Of a stretch of 64,000 nt of DNA, positions 17,292 through 26,335 are shown piece by piece. The position numbers were made by a program, and so were the translations under genes. Source of the stretch: Spirochaetaceae bacterium (GTDB lineage: Bacteria > Spirochaetota > Spirochaetia > Treponematales > Rectinemataceae). The DNA lies in the NCBI GenBank assembly GCA_025358255.1, contig JANYKC010000015.1, positions 122,329 to 186,328 of the forward strand. Reading direction: 5' to 3'. The notes beneath the pieces are model-generated. The model had not been told where the DNA came from. It searched no databases and saw only the letters and a program-made list of their open reading frames with translations. Each line of letters begins with the position of its first letter. The first letter of the stretch is position 1.

Positions 17292-18320
17292 GTGCCCAAA
17301 AAAAACCCCCTCGGGACGGCCCTCGTGCTGGTCGCCCTGCCCCTCGTCCTTTTCGCGACCCTCTGCCTCGGGGGGGCACCCATTTCGCCGCGGGACGTCG
17401 GCCTTGCGCTTCTCCACAAGCTGTTCCCCGGGGTGGCGGCCGATCCGGTCGCCGTGGCAATAGTCTGGGAGCTGCGTCTGGCCAGGAGCCTGATCGCCGC
17501 GACCGCCGGTGCGGCGCTGGCCGCTTCCGGCGCCGTGCTGCAGGGGCTATTCCGGAATCCGCTGGCCGACCCCTATGCCCTCGGCGTCTCGTCGGGAGCA
17601 TCCCTCGGGGCCGTCATAGCCATTTCCTTCGGTATCGAGGCCCATTTCGCCGCCCTCGGCGCGATCGAGCTCTTCGCATTCGCCGGGGCCATCCTTTCGG
17701 CAGTCGTGGTCTATGCCATGGCCAAGGCGGCGCGCGCGACTGGCCCCACGGCAGCCCTCCTCCTTGCGGGCACAGCGGTCGGAGCCTTCGTCTCCGCCAT
17801 CGTGTCCCTCATCGTTTCCCTGCACGACCGTGACCTTCACGAAGTCTTCTTCTGGCTCCTTGGCGGCTTCGGAGGGAAAAGCTGGCCGGACCTCGCCGCG
17901 GCCCTGCCTGTCTGCTTCCTCTCGATCTTCCTCGCCTTCCTCCTGGCCCGGCCCCTCGACCTCCTGGGCGCGGGGGAGGAAGCGGCGGGAAGCCTCGGTC
18001 TCGACGTGACCCTCACCCGCCGGCTGGCAGTGGCTGCTTCCTCCCTCGGGGCAGCCTCAGCGGTCTCTGCCGGCGGCATCATCGGCTTCGTGGGTCTCCT
18101 CGGTCCCCATATAGCCCGCCTCCTGGTCGGCCCGGACCATCGCCGCCTCGTTCCGGCCTCTGCCCTGGTGGGCGGCGCGCTGCTCGCCGCCGCCGACGCG
18201 ATCGCCCGATCGATAGCCTCACCCCTCGAGCTCCCCGTCGGCGTCGTCACGGCCATCCTCGGGGCGCCGCTCTTCCTCAGGCTCCTGACCCGTCCAGGCC
18301 GTGAAGAGGGCAGGCCATGA
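17292..18320 (+). CDS. btuC: Corrinoid ABC transporter permease BtuC-like
   Basis: This is a 342-residue FecCD-family permease with about nine to ten membrane helices. Family markers are RLARSLIAATAGAALAASGA, LFRNPLADPYALGVSSGASLGA, the cytoplasmic coupling region near AGEEAAGSLGLDV, and GIIGFVGLLGPHIARLLVGPDHRRL. The start is a GTG at 17292, eight bases after the btuF stop. The gene overlaps the ATPase gene by ATGA. Confidence 0.92.
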   Translation: MPKKNPLGTALVLVALPLVLFATLCLGGAPISPRDVGLALLHKLFPGVAADPVAVAIVWELRLARSLIAATAGAALAASGAVLQGLFRNPLADPYALGVSSGASLGAVIAISFGIEAHFAALGAIELFAFAGAILSAVVVYAMAKAARATGPTAALLLAGTAVGAFVSAIVSLIVSLHDRDLHEVFFWLLGGFGGKSWPDLAAALPVCFLSIFLAFLLARPLDLLGAGEEAAGSLGLDVTLTRRLAVAASSLGAASAVSAGGIIGFVGLLGPHIARLLVGPDHRRLVPASALVGGALLAAADAIARSIASPLELPVGVVTAILGAPLFLRLLTRPGREEGRP

Positions 18321-19171
18321 ACCGCGGCAAGCTGCTGCGCCCCGCACAGGCGCCCATTGGCCCGACGCGCCTCATCGCGCGCGGCCTCAGCTGCGGCTAT
18401 CGGGGACGTCCCGTCCTTGAAGGCATAGACCTTTGCGTCGAGTCCGGCGAGCTCCTTGCCCTGGTCGGTCCCAACGGGGCGGGCAAGACCACCTTCTTCA
18501 GGGCGATGGCCGGGGATTTGCCGCTCGAAACGGGCGAGGCCCTGGTGGAGATCGGGGGACAGGGCTGGCCGGTCGCCCAACTTGGCCGCCGCGAGCGGGC
18601 AAAAAGGATAGCCCGGGTCCTCCAGGGCGAGAAACCAGCCTGGCCCGCCCTGGTCCGCGACTATGTGGCCGCAGGATTGTTCGCTGGCCTGGGCTGGTTC
18701 GGCACCGAAGGCCAAGGCGAAAGCGCCTCGGTCGAGGCGGCCCTGGTCTCCGCTGGAGCCCTGCCCCTTGCCGGCAGGAGGGTGACCGAGCTTTCAGGCG
18801 GCGAATTCCGTCGGGTCCTGGTGGCGCGCGCCTTGGCCCAGGGAGCCGGAGTCCTCCTCCTGGACGAACCGGCCGCGGAGCTCGACCTTTCAGGGCAGAT
18901 GGCCGTCCTCGATCTCCTCAAGGACCTCGCTTCCAGGGGAGCGGCGATCGCCTTCAGCGTCCACGACCTCAACCTCGCCGCCTTGGCCGCCGACAGGGTC
19001 GCCGTTCTTTCGGGCGGCCACCTGGTCGCCCTCGGCTCGCCGCGCGACGTCCTCAAGCCCGACCTCATCGAGGCCATCTATGGCTCCCCCGTCCATGTGG
19101 GCGAGCATCCTTCGGCGGACCGCCTCCAGATCTCGCCCATCCCTCCATGGCTGGACCGAGGCAGGCCATGA
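18317..19171 (+). CDS. btuD: Corrinoid ABC transporter ATPase BtuD-like
   Basis: The 284-residue ATPase has the Walker A motif GPNGAGKTTFF, a Q-loop region at VLQGEKPAWP, the signature VTELSGGEFRRVLVARALAQ, Walker B VLLLDEPAAELDL, and the H-loop FSVHDLNLAALAADRV. It belongs to the FepC/BtuD group. Its start overlaps the btuC stop. A 25-residue N-terminal extension precedes the usual beginning of the domain. Confidence 0.93.
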   Translation: MNRGKLLRPAQAPIGPTRLIARGLSCGYRGRPVLEGIDLCVESGELLALVGPNGAGKTTFFRAMAGDLPLETGEALVEIGGQGWPVAQLGRRERAKRIARVLQGEKPAWPALVRDYVAAGLFAGLGWFGTEGQGESASVEAALVSAGALPLAGRRVTELSGGEFRRVLVARALAQGAGVLLLDEPAAELDLSGQMAVLDLLKDLASRGAAIAFSVHDLNLAALAADRVAVLSGGHLVALGSPRDVLKPDLIEAIYGSPVHVGEHPSADRLQISPIPPWLDRGRP

Positions 19172-19181
19172 AGAAACCATC

Positions 19182-20555
19182 ATGAAGACGGCCCGCATCG
19201 TGGTCGCGGCCGCCGCCTCGGGGGCTGGCAAGACAAGCTTCACGGTCGGCCTCCTCGGGGCGCTCGCCGCGCGGGGCATTTCGCCCGCCGCCTTCAAGGT
19301 CGGGCCTGACTATCTCGACACCGGTCTCCACGCCGCCGTCACGGGCCGACCCTCGCGTAACCTCGACCCCTTCCTCATGGGGAAAAAAGCCCTCCTGCGC
19401 ACCCTGGCGAAGGCCACGGAAGGCCTTGACCTCGCCGTGATCGAAGGCGTCATGGGCTACCTGGACGGGATGGAGTGCGGCTCATCGACCTCCTGCGTGG
19501 CCCTGCTGACGGCCTCTCCCGTCCTCCTCCTTGTGGACGCGTCCGCATCCGCCGAAAGCGCCGGCGCGGTGGCCCTCGGCTTCGTCCGCGCGAGACGGCC
19601 GAACCTGATCCGCGGCGTCGTGCTCAACCGCATCGCCGGGCCGGAGCACTACCAGGCCGCAAGGCATGCGGTGGAGAGGCTCAGCGGCATCCCTGTCCTC
19701 GGCTTCCTGCCCTCCGATCCCGTCCTTGCACTGCCGGAAAGGCATCTTGGCCTCCTGTCGCCTGCGGACAACCCAGGCTTCGCCGCCTCGGCGGCAGCCC
19801 TCGCGGAGGCCGTGGAGAGCCACGTCGACATCGACACCGTCATCGCGATCGCACAACGTGCCCGGCGCCTTCCCGGCGGGCGCCTTCCCGGCGGGCGCCG
19901 GAGCCCTCCTGCGCCGAAGCCGTCCTTGGCCCCCTTTGGCCGGCCGGAAGGGCGGCTCCCTGTCGCGATCGCCAGGGACGAGGCTTTTTCCTTCTATTAT
20001 GAGGACAATTTCGATGCGATGCGGGCGACAGGCCTGGAGCCGGTGTTTTTCAGCCCCATGCGTGACCGTGGACTGCCGGCGGGCATCGCCGGGCTCTACC
20101 TGGGCGGAGGATATCCCGAACTCCATGCCGAACCCCTCTCCACAAATCTGGGAATGAAGGAATCCCTGCGCAAAGCCGCCTCGGCGAAGCTGCCGATCCT
20201 TGCCGAATGCGGCGGGTGGCTCTATCTCCTGGATTCCTTCGAGGACGGCGAGGGCCGGAGATGGCCGATGTGCGGGATTTTAAGCGGCAAGGCCATCATG
20301 GGTAAGCGCCTCGCCGACCTTGGCTATCGCGAGACCCGGACACCGATGGCATCGATCCTCGGCCCTGCCGGCACCGTCCTGCGTGGCCATGTCTTCCACT
20401 TCGCCCGGACCGAGGGTGCCGACGCTGGGGTCCAAGGGAACATCTACGCATCCTGGCTCCACATGCACTTCGCAGGGAATCCCGCCGCGCTCGCCGGTTT
20501 TGCCCTTTCGTGCCAGGCTTGGGCCGCCTCCAGCCGCGGGCTCCGGGAAATCTGA
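19182..20555 (+). CDS. cbiA: Cobyrinate a,c-diamide synthase CbiA
   Basis: CbiA amidates the a and c carboxylates of cobyrinic acid with glutamine and ATP. The 457-residue protein has AAAASGAGKTSFTVGLLGAL, FKVGPDYLDTGLH, VIEGVMGYLDG, GVVLNRI, the linker, then the glutaminase half with LYLGGGYPELHAEPL and ILAECGGWLYL (nucleophile Cys). The end has SWLHMHF. A 15-base tandem duplication at about 19866-19895 gives the RLPGGRLPGG repeat in the interdomain linker. Its presence without ring-synthesis genes suggests salvage of incomplete corrinoids, or ring genes elsewhere. Confidence 0.93.
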   Translation: MKTARIVVAAAASGAGKTSFTVGLLGALAARGISPAAFKVGPDYLDTGLHAAVTGRPSRNLDPFLMGKKALLRTLAKATEGLDLAVIEGVMGYLDGMECGSSTSCVALLTASPVLLLVDASASAESAGAVALGFVRARRPNLIRGVVLNRIAGPEHYQAARHAVERLSGIPVLGFLPSDPVLALPERHLGLLSPADNPGFAASAAALAEAVESHVDIDTVIAIAQRARRLPGGRLPGGRRSPPAPKPSLAPFGRPEGRLPVAIARDEAFSFYYEDNFDAMRATGLEPVFFSPMRDRGLPAGIAGLYLGGGYPELHAEPLSTNLGMKESLRKAASAKLPILAECGGWLYLLDSFEDGEGRRWPMCGILSGKAIMGKRLADLGYRETRTPMASILGPAGTVLRGHVFHFARTEGADAGVQGNIYASWLHMHFAGNPAALAGFALSCQAWAASSRGLREI

Positions 20556-20600
20556 CATCCCGCGGAAAAACGCGTATACTCCCCCCATGAGGATCCACCC

Positions 20601-21542
20601 GTGAAAAAGGGATACCTGTATATCGGCCTCGCCACCATCCTCTTCAGCACGATGGAGATAGCGCTCAAGCTGTTCTCCCTTGGGCTCAACCCGATCCAGC
20701 TCAACTTCCTGCGATTTGCCGCAGGCGCCATCATCCTTTTCCCCCTGGCCCTACGCAGCATGCGCAAGCGCCCGCCGCTGCGGGGGCAGGACTTCCTGTT
20801 TTTCGCCCTCGCCGGCTTTGTCTGCGTGGTGTTCGCGATGACCTTCTACCAGCTCGCGGTCGCGCGGGAGAAGGCCGCGATCGTCGCCGTCATCTTCAGC
20901 TGCAATCCGGTGTTCGTGGTGCCTTTCGCCGCGCTCTTCCTCGGCGAGCGCATAACGCGCCGGACCGTGGCCGCCCTCGCGGCGAGCCTTGCGGGGATCG
21001 CCGTCATCGCAGCGCCCGCGTTCCGCCACGCGGCGGCGCCGGGCGGCTCCGGACCGGACGGACTCGGGATAGCCTTCACGGTGGTCTCGTCCCTGGTTTT
21101 CGCCCTATATGGCATCATGGGCAAGGCGCGCAGCGGCCGATGCGGAAGCGTCCTCACGACCTGTCTCAGCTTCGCGGCCGGGGCCCTCGAGCTGCTCGCG
21201 CTCATTGGGCTATCGCACATCGCGCCGGTCGCGTCCGCGCTAAGGGGCGCGAACCTGGCGGTGTTCGCGGAAATCCCTGTCTTCGCGGGCTTCACGCTGG
21301 CCAGCCTGCCGGGCTTCCTTTACATCGCGGTCATCGTCACGGGCTTCGGCTATGCGTTCTGGTTCCTCGGCATGGAGAAGACAAGCGCGCAGACGGGATC
21401 TGTCGTGTTCTTCATCAAGCCGGCCTTGGCTCCCCTCCTTGCCGTCCTCATCCTCGGCGAGTCGATGACGGCAAGCCTGGCGATCGGCATGGCCTTCATC
21501 CTTGGGGCTTCTGCCCTTCTCGTCCTTAAGCCGCGGTCCTAG
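20601..21542 (+). CDS. EamA/DMT-family transporter
   Basis: The 313-residue protein has ten predicted membrane helices arranged as two EamA repeats; the first begins YIGLATILFSTMEIALKLFS and the second at about residue 160. The family exports metabolites or amino acids; the substrate is unknown. A TATACT box at 20574-20579 suggests its own promoter with a very short leader. The start is a GTG at 20601. Its TAG stop lies within the left arm of a large palindrome shared with the convergent gene. Confidence 0.85.
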   Translation: MKKGYLYIGLATILFSTMEIALKLFSLGLNPIQLNFLRFAAGAIILFPLALRSMRKRPPLRGQDFLFFALAGFVCVVFAMTFYQLAVAREKAAIVAVIFSCNPVFVVPFAALFLGERITRRTVAALAASLAGIAVIAAPAFRHAAAPGGSGPDGLGIAFTVVSSLVFALYGIMGKARSGRCGSVLTTCLSFAAGALELLALIGLSHIAPVASALRGANLAVFAEIPVFAGFTLASLPGFLYIAVIVTGFGYAFWFLGMEKTSAQTGSVVFFIKPALAPLLAVLILGESMTASLAIGMAFILGASALLVLKPRS

Positions 21543-21649
21543 TGTCCTGTCAGATTCGCTTCGCTCAACTGCGGAAGCCGCAGAGCCCTGTCCCGCAGGG
21601 CCGGTGGCGGGATAGGGCTCAGGCGTCCTGTATCTGGCAGGACACTAGG
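21538..21649. repeat. 112-bp nested palindrome between convergent genes
   Basis: Outer arms cctagtgtcctg and caggacactagg (extended by cagat/atctg) are inverted and almost perfect. A second inner pair, gagccctgtcccgc and gcgggatagggctc, is inverted with one mismatch, and a third small hairpin is CTGCGG-aag-CCGCAG. The TAG stop codons of both flanking convergent genes are supplied by the CTAG at each outer arm. It may act as a bidirectional terminator or be an inserted palindromic unit. Confidence 0.85.
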
Positions 21650-22283
21650 GCCGTATGGCCACGGCACGCACGGGAGAGCCGTCGGCGTCGCGCATCTTGA
21701 GCGGCAGGCAGGAAAAAAGGAAAGCCCCGCTGCCCAGTGACTCCAGGTCGCCCAGGTTCTCGATGACGATCATGCCATGCCCAAGGACGACGAGGTGCCG
21801 CTCGAAGCCCACCGATCCGACGGGGTCTATGGAGATGGCGTCGAAGCCGAGTCCCTTGAGCCCCAGCTCGGCGAGGACATTGACCAGGCCCAGGGAGAGG
21901 ATGGGGAAGCCCTCATAGTAGCCAGGGCTTCCCCAGCGGCTCGACCAGCCGGTCCTCCAGAGGAGAAAATCCAGTTCGCCCCTGTGCGGAAGCTCGCCCG
22001 CGACGTCATCGAGCCCCACTTCCCTCCCCGCGAAGGCCGCGATGTCGATCACCCGGGCCTGCCCCACGAAAGAGGACACCGGCATCGAGTCCAGGGTCGA
22101 TCCGCCCTCGATCATGTGCGCAGGCGCGTCGATGTGGGTCCCGGTATGCGAATAGAAAGCCAGGAGCTTTTCGGCGAAGCCATCCTTGGCTATCGTCGTG
22201 GCGTCGCTGATGCTTGGTCCTTCGGTTCCCGGATAGACGGGCATCCCCGCTTCGATCGTTCGTCCCAGGTCAATGACGGTCAT
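21645..22283 (-). CDS. Cyclase / kynurenine-formamidase-like hydrolase
   Basis: The 212-residue protein belongs to the metal-dependent cyclase family. It has DLGRTIEAGMPVYPG at the N terminus and the metal-binding motif HTGTHIDAPAHM. A second conserved part is GFDAISIDPVGS, and HGMIVIENL lies near the end. Known relatives hydrolyse N-formylkynurenine, isatin or cyclic amides; no tryptophan-catabolic neighbours are present, so the substrate is open. It is co-directional with the peptidase gene 14 bases upstream. Confidence 0.85.
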   Translation of the reverse strand: MTVIDLGRTIEAGMPVYPGTEGPSISDATTIAKDGFAEKLLAFYSHTGTHIDAPAHMIEGGSTLDSMPVSSFVGQARVIDIAAFAGREVGLDDVAGELPHRGELDFLLWRTGWSSRWGSPGYYEGFPILSLGLVNVLAELGLKGLGFDAISIDPVGSVGFERHLVVLGHGMIVIENLGDLESLGSGAFLFSCLPLKMRDADGSPVRAVAIRP

Positions 22284-22297
22284 AGTGGCTCCCCGTT

Positions 22298-23122
22298 TCA
22301 GGCATCCGACTTTGCGCCGGCGGGATCTCTCCCGAAATATAGCAGCAATTGGCCATACACATCCGGATATTCCGACCTGAGCAATTCCGGCCGCTCGAAA
22401 AAATACTCGCAGGCCACGGCGAAGAATTCGTCCGGACCCTCCGCGGCGTAGGCATCAATCCGGGGGGAGCCTGACTTGCGTAGCTTCCCCTTCCTTGGCT
22501 TTCGCGAGGCGGGGGAGGCAAGACGTGAGCGCAGGTCCTCGTAAGCGGCGCCGAAGGTCGATTGCCATGCGGCAGGCGACATGCCCTGCCTGAGCGCCGG
22601 GGAACCGTCGTATTCGCCATTGAGCGCGTCGAGCTTGTGCGCCATCTCGTGGATGACGACGTTGTAGCCGTCCCCCCAGCCCGAAGCCTCGACATCAGCG
22701 AGGGAAAGAGCGACCGGGCCCAGCTCGAAGGCCTCGCCCGCGAACTCGTCCTCGTATTCGTGGACGACTCCCGCGCTGTCCACGTCGCGCTTCGTCACGT
22801 CGTACTCGCGCTCGGTGACGATGATGGTCGTGAAATCCCGGTAGCAGTCGATGCCGTCCTCGAGGCCGATGAGGGGAAGGCAGGCCTGGGCGGCGATGGA
22901 CACCTTGGTCTCTTCGTCTAGGACAAGTCCGGCGACGGGATCGAAGCGCTTCTCCCCAAGGAAGATCGTCGCCAGCTCACGCAGGCGGGCCTTGTCCTCG
23001 GGGGGCAAGCGATGGAAGATCCGGTGTTCCGAAAGTGCCCAATTCCAGACCTCTTCGGCGATGGGCGATCCCGAGAGGATTCGGGCCCTTCGGGCTTTTC
23101 GGAACGGATGCGGCATCGGCAT
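22298..23122 (-). CDS. M90-family zinc peptidase (MtfA-like)
   Basis: The 274-residue cytoplasmic protein contains the zinc-protease motif VIHEMAHKLDALNGEYDG and a downstream Glu-rich EGPDEFFAVACEYFFERPELL, as in M90 peptidases. E. coli MtfA binds the repressor Mlc and has aminopeptidase activity. Length matches the family (about 260-275). It forms a probable three-gene minus-strand group with the SDR and cyclase genes, whose shared role is not evident. Confidence 0.9.
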   Translation of the reverse strand: MPMPHPFRKARRARILSGSPIAEEVWNWALSEHRIFHRLPPEDKARLRELATIFLGEKRFDPVAGLVLDEETKVSIAAQACLPLIGLEDGIDCYRDFTTIIVTEREYDVTKRDVDSAGVVHEYEDEFAGEAFELGPVALSLADVEASGWGDGYNVVIHEMAHKLDALNGEYDGSPALRQGMSPAAWQSTFGAAYEDLRSRLASPASRKPRKGKLRKSGSPRIDAYAAEGPDEFFAVACEYFFERPELLRSEYPDVYGQLLLYFGRDPAGAKSDA

Positions 23123-23131
23123 GGGGGAGTG

Positions 23132-24040
23132 CTAGCGCGCTTTCCCGCCGTTGTCGGGCTGCGCGTCCGCGAGGCCGACGAGGCTGGCACTCCTGTTCCA
23201 GTACCGGTCCACCAGCTCCTTGTCCAGGAACTGCACCGGTATGACCTGCCGCTTGGCCCGGTCGAAATAACCGCCTGTCACGCCCTCGAGCTCGGGGGAC
23301 AGAGCCAATCCCAGGGCGGCTTCCACCCCGGCGAAGGCAGGGGCGAAAAAGGGCAGGAGGATCAGGTCGACGATGAAGCCATACCAGGTCCTCATGCGCA
23401 TGATCTCCGTCCTGACGACCCCCGGATGGAGGGCGTTGGCGCTGATGCCGAGCGCCCGCCCGCGGTCGGCAAGGCCCAGGGTCGCAAGGATCACCATCCG
23501 TTTGGAGGCGGCGTAGTTCATGAAGCCGCTCCAGATCCCGCCCTTTGCAGGACGCTCCAGGTCGGCATTGCCGACAGTCCAGACAGCGGAAGAGAGGTTC
23601 ACGATGCGCGATCCCTTGGCGAAAGCCGGCATCAGCAGGTTCGTGAACAGGAAAGGACCAAGATGGTTGGTCGCCATGGAAAGCTCGAAGCCTTCGGGGC
23701 TGGCCGCCCAGCTGCGTGAGAAGACTCCCGCGTTGTTCACGAGGACATCTATGCGCGTGAAGCGCCCCAAGGCCTCGGAGGCGGCCCGCCGCACGGAGAC
23801 CAAGGAGGCGAGGTCAAGCTGGAGGAGCTCGGGGGCAGGCCCTGTAGCCACACCTGCCACTTCCGCCAGGGCTATCTTGCCCCGCGCCTCGTCGCGGCAG
23901 GTGAGGACGACCTGTGCGCCACGGGCGGCGGCCCCCATAGCGATGAGCTTCCCGAGGCCTCGGGTGGCTCCGGTTACCACTACGGTCTTGCCCAGCCCTG
24001 AGTTCTCGGAGGCCATCGGGCCGGCATTCTTGGTTGTCAT
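23132..24040 (-). CDS. Short-chain dehydrogenase/reductase
   Basis: This classical SDR of 302 residues shows the NAD(P) motif TGATRGLG, the DLASLVSVR acidic segment, NNAGVF, the catalytic Ser in LSSAVW and the active-site YAASK. After the fold comes ALHPGVVRT. Sequence style resembles the retinol-dehydrogenase/WWOX-like SDRs (TNHLGPFLFTNLL). The residues following TCRDEARG suggest NADP preference. Substrate unknown. A short run of T on the opposite strand precedes the start. Confidence 0.9.
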   Translation of the reverse strand: MTTKNAGPMASENSGLGKTVVVTGATRGLGKLIAMGAAARGAQVVLTCRDEARGKIALAEVAGVATGPAPELLQLDLASLVSVRRAASEALGRFTRIDVLVNNAGVFSRSWAASPEGFELSMATNHLGPFLFTNLLMPAFAKGSRIVNLSSAVWTVGNADLERPAKGGIWSGFMNYAASKRMVILATLGLADRGRALGISANALHPGVVRTEIMRMRTWYGFIVDLILLPFFAPAFAGVEAALGLALSPELEGVTGGYFDRAKRQVIPVQFLDKELVDRYWNRSASLVGLADAQPDNGGKAR

Positions 24041-24173
24041 AGCCTATAACCTACCCTTTTTTGGCATTTTAGGGCAGAGCATCATTCCATTTTTTTTCCG
24101 TTCCGCGTGCTACCTTGATATCCATGCGCTTCGCGTCGCGGAGGCAACCAATCTCGCCCATAAGGGGAGCCAT

Positions 24174-25280
24174 ATGATCAAGCGAATAGTCACCGTAATC
24201 GCCCTTCTGTCACTCGCCGCTTCCACCCTGGCCTTCGCCCAGGATCCTTCCAGGGTCCTCCGGGAAGCCCGTGATCGTCTCCAGCGTTCCCGTGACGCCG
24301 CCGCCAGGAATGCGGATGATGTCCCTTGGACGCCCATCCTCATCTCGTTTACCCCCATGATTTCCTTGCCTTTTGGCTATTACGACAGCAACCTCGCGCT
24401 TGGCGTCATCGGCACCCTCAGCCGCGACGTGAATGGCCTCATGGCTTCCAGCGTCTTCAATATCGCCCGCGACGTCAGGGGCCTTGAGGCCGCGGGGGTC
24501 TTCAATACCGTCAACCGCGTTTTCGGAGGCCAGGCCGCAGGGGTCTACAGCACCGCGGACCAGGTCCGCGGAGGGCAGGCTTCTGGGATCTTCAACATCG
24601 CCGGCCTCATGGATGGCTTCCAGGCGGCGGGTGTCTTCAATATCGCCGACGACATGAGGGGCATCCAGGTTGCTGGCGTCGTCAATGTCGCCCACGCCGC
24701 CCAAGGCCTCCAGATCGGCCTCGTCAACATCGCCAACGAAATGGATGGCGTACAGCTGGGCCTGGTCAACATCGCCCGGGACGGTGTCGGAGGCCTCGGA
24801 CTTTCCTTCGATCCCTCGACGAGCCATGCGACTGCCTGGTGGCAGAACGGGACTCGTTTCCTTTATACGGTCTTCACCGCGGAAATGCCCCTGGAGGACT
24901 GCTTCACCACGGCTGACCACCTCATCATGGGCGCAGGCCTAGGGACCCGCTTCGGCGGCCGTGAGAACCTCCCCTACCTGGATCTTGAGATATTGGCGGC
25001 CGAGGATCTCGGTTCCCGCCTGGCATCCATAGGGCGGGTCTTCACGGATTGCGATGCTTCCATCTGGCCCGTCATGGCCCCCTACCCCGAGGTCAGGCTC
25101 CGTCTCGGCATCCCCTTGGCCCGCCACGTGGCCCTTGTCGGCGGCGTCATCATCGACTTCGACCTGGCTGCCTTCCCCAACCTCCCTGCCAACCTGAAGA
25201 CGGAATACTCGTCTGCGCAATCCTGGTTTGGAGCGGACTTCACCGCCTATGGCCGCTGGTTTGTCGGCGTGAAGTTCTAG
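24174..25280 (+). CDS. LA_2272-type surface-repeat protein
   Basis: The 368-residue protein begins with a signal peptide (cleavage after TLAFA). Residues about 70-205 consist of degenerate repeats of about 14-15 residues with the core G-V/L-F/V-N-I/V-A, such as AAGVFNIADDMRG, VAGVVNVAHAAQG and QIGLVNIANEMDG. This is the pattern of the LA_2272 surface-repeat family known from Leptospira, predicted to form a repeated beta structure. The C-terminal 150 residues are beta-rich and end in Phe, compatible with an outer-membrane barrel. A good aagggga ribosome site decides the start. Confidence 0.8.
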   Translation: MIKRIVTVIALLSLAASTLAFAQDPSRVLREARDRLQRSRDAAARNADDVPWTPILISFTPMISLPFGYYDSNLALGVIGTLSRDVNGLMASSVFNIARDVRGLEAAGVFNTVNRVFGGQAAGVYSTADQVRGGQASGIFNIAGLMDGFQAAGVFNIADDMRGIQVAGVVNVAHAAQGLQIGLVNIANEMDGVQLGLVNIARDGVGGLGLSFDPSTSHATAWWQNGTRFLYTVFTAEMPLEDCFTTADHLIMGAGLGTRFGGRENLPYLDLEILAAEDLGSRLASIGRVFTDCDASIWPVMAPYPEVRLRLGIPLARHVALVGGVIIDFDLAAFPNLPANLKTEYSSAQSWFGADFTAYGRWFVGVKF

Positions 25281-26335
25281 GCTGTCAGGAATGCATGGAA
25301 TCGCCGCGAAAAGGCGGCAGTCCTCAGCCTTGTGCTTCTCGGCATGGCAGGCGGCCTTTGGGCCATACCCGAAGCCGCCAGCGCCCGCATCCCCATCGCG
25401 CAGGTTTCCTACCTCGAGGGCAGCGCATCCATAATCCGCTCGGGTTCCGTCATCGCCGCCCCCGATCCAGGCATGCCGCTGTGCGCAGGCGATCTCCTGA
25501 GCACCGCGGTCGATGGCCGCCTGACGATCGATTTCGCCGAGCCAACCTGCGCTTCCGGCACCCTCTCCATGCGGCCAAGCACAGCCCTTTGCCCCAGCCT
25601 AGGCCTTGTTGCCGGGGAGAAATGCACGGTTGTCGAGCTTTTCACCGGCTCGGTCGGCGCTAAGGTCAAAAAGATCGCGGGGAAACCGAGCTTTGTCATC
25701 CAGGCCGAGAATTCCGCGGCGGGCGTGCGGGGGACCGAGTTCGAGGTTGCAGCCGCATCCACCGACGCCAGCATCGTCATCGGCAGCTCCGGTTCGGCCA
25801 TCTGGTCGGACAAGGCCGGCACCACCTTCCCGGTCCCTGCGCGCATGGCGGCCGAGGACACTCCTTCCCGAACCATCCAACGCTGGGCGAATTCGCCCAG
25901 CGCTGGATGGAAACCGAGATGACCGCCTTCGCATCCGACCCCGTCCGGGCCATCGCTGGCTATGAGGCACGTTGTTCGAAACTGTCAGCCGACTTCCAGG
26001 CGGCCTGGGAACCCCTGGGCTCGAGTCGGATCGTTTACAGGTGGAAAGCGGACGACCTGGCGGGGGTGGAGGCCTCCTCCCTCGATCCCGGCGCCATCCG
26101 GGACAATGAGGCCCTCTTCGACGCGGATACACGGTGGACGATCTCCTCAAGCGGGGCGAGAGGGAGCGGGCCTCGCGTGGCGCCTGGCGGAGTGGCAATG
26201 GGTCCTTGCCCTTTACGCCCTCCGCAACGATGGAGTCGTCCCCTTCGACAGCGGCGACTTCTTCGGGGACGACCGATGGAGCCTTTACCACTTTGCCGCC
26301 CCTGACTATTATCGAGGTTTGGAGGCAGCCTGTGA
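25281..26335 (+). pseudogene. FecR-domain exported protein, broken by frameshifts
   Basis: The first part (about 25281-25875) reads as an exported FecR-domain protein: hydrophobic leader, YLEGSASIIRSG, and the FecR core FTGSVGAKVKKIAGKPSF...AAGVRGTEFEV. There is no good start codon before the leader (a GTG at 25332 falls inside it). The continuation switches frame at a 38-bp palindrome (25873-25910) to EFAQRWMETEMTAFASDP...RWKADD. It switches again near 26125 to DDLLKRGERERA and near 26165 to LAWRLAEWQWVLALYAL, ending at the start of the next gene. Either a decayed gene or local sequence errors. Confidence 0.7.
25873..25910. repeat. 38-bp loopless palindrome centred on GAATTC
   Basis: The two 19-base halves match inverted at 18 positions (ccatccaacgctgggcgaa and ttcgcccagcgctggatgg). 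The first frameshift of the FecR-like pseudogene occurs exactly here. Confidence 0.85.
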
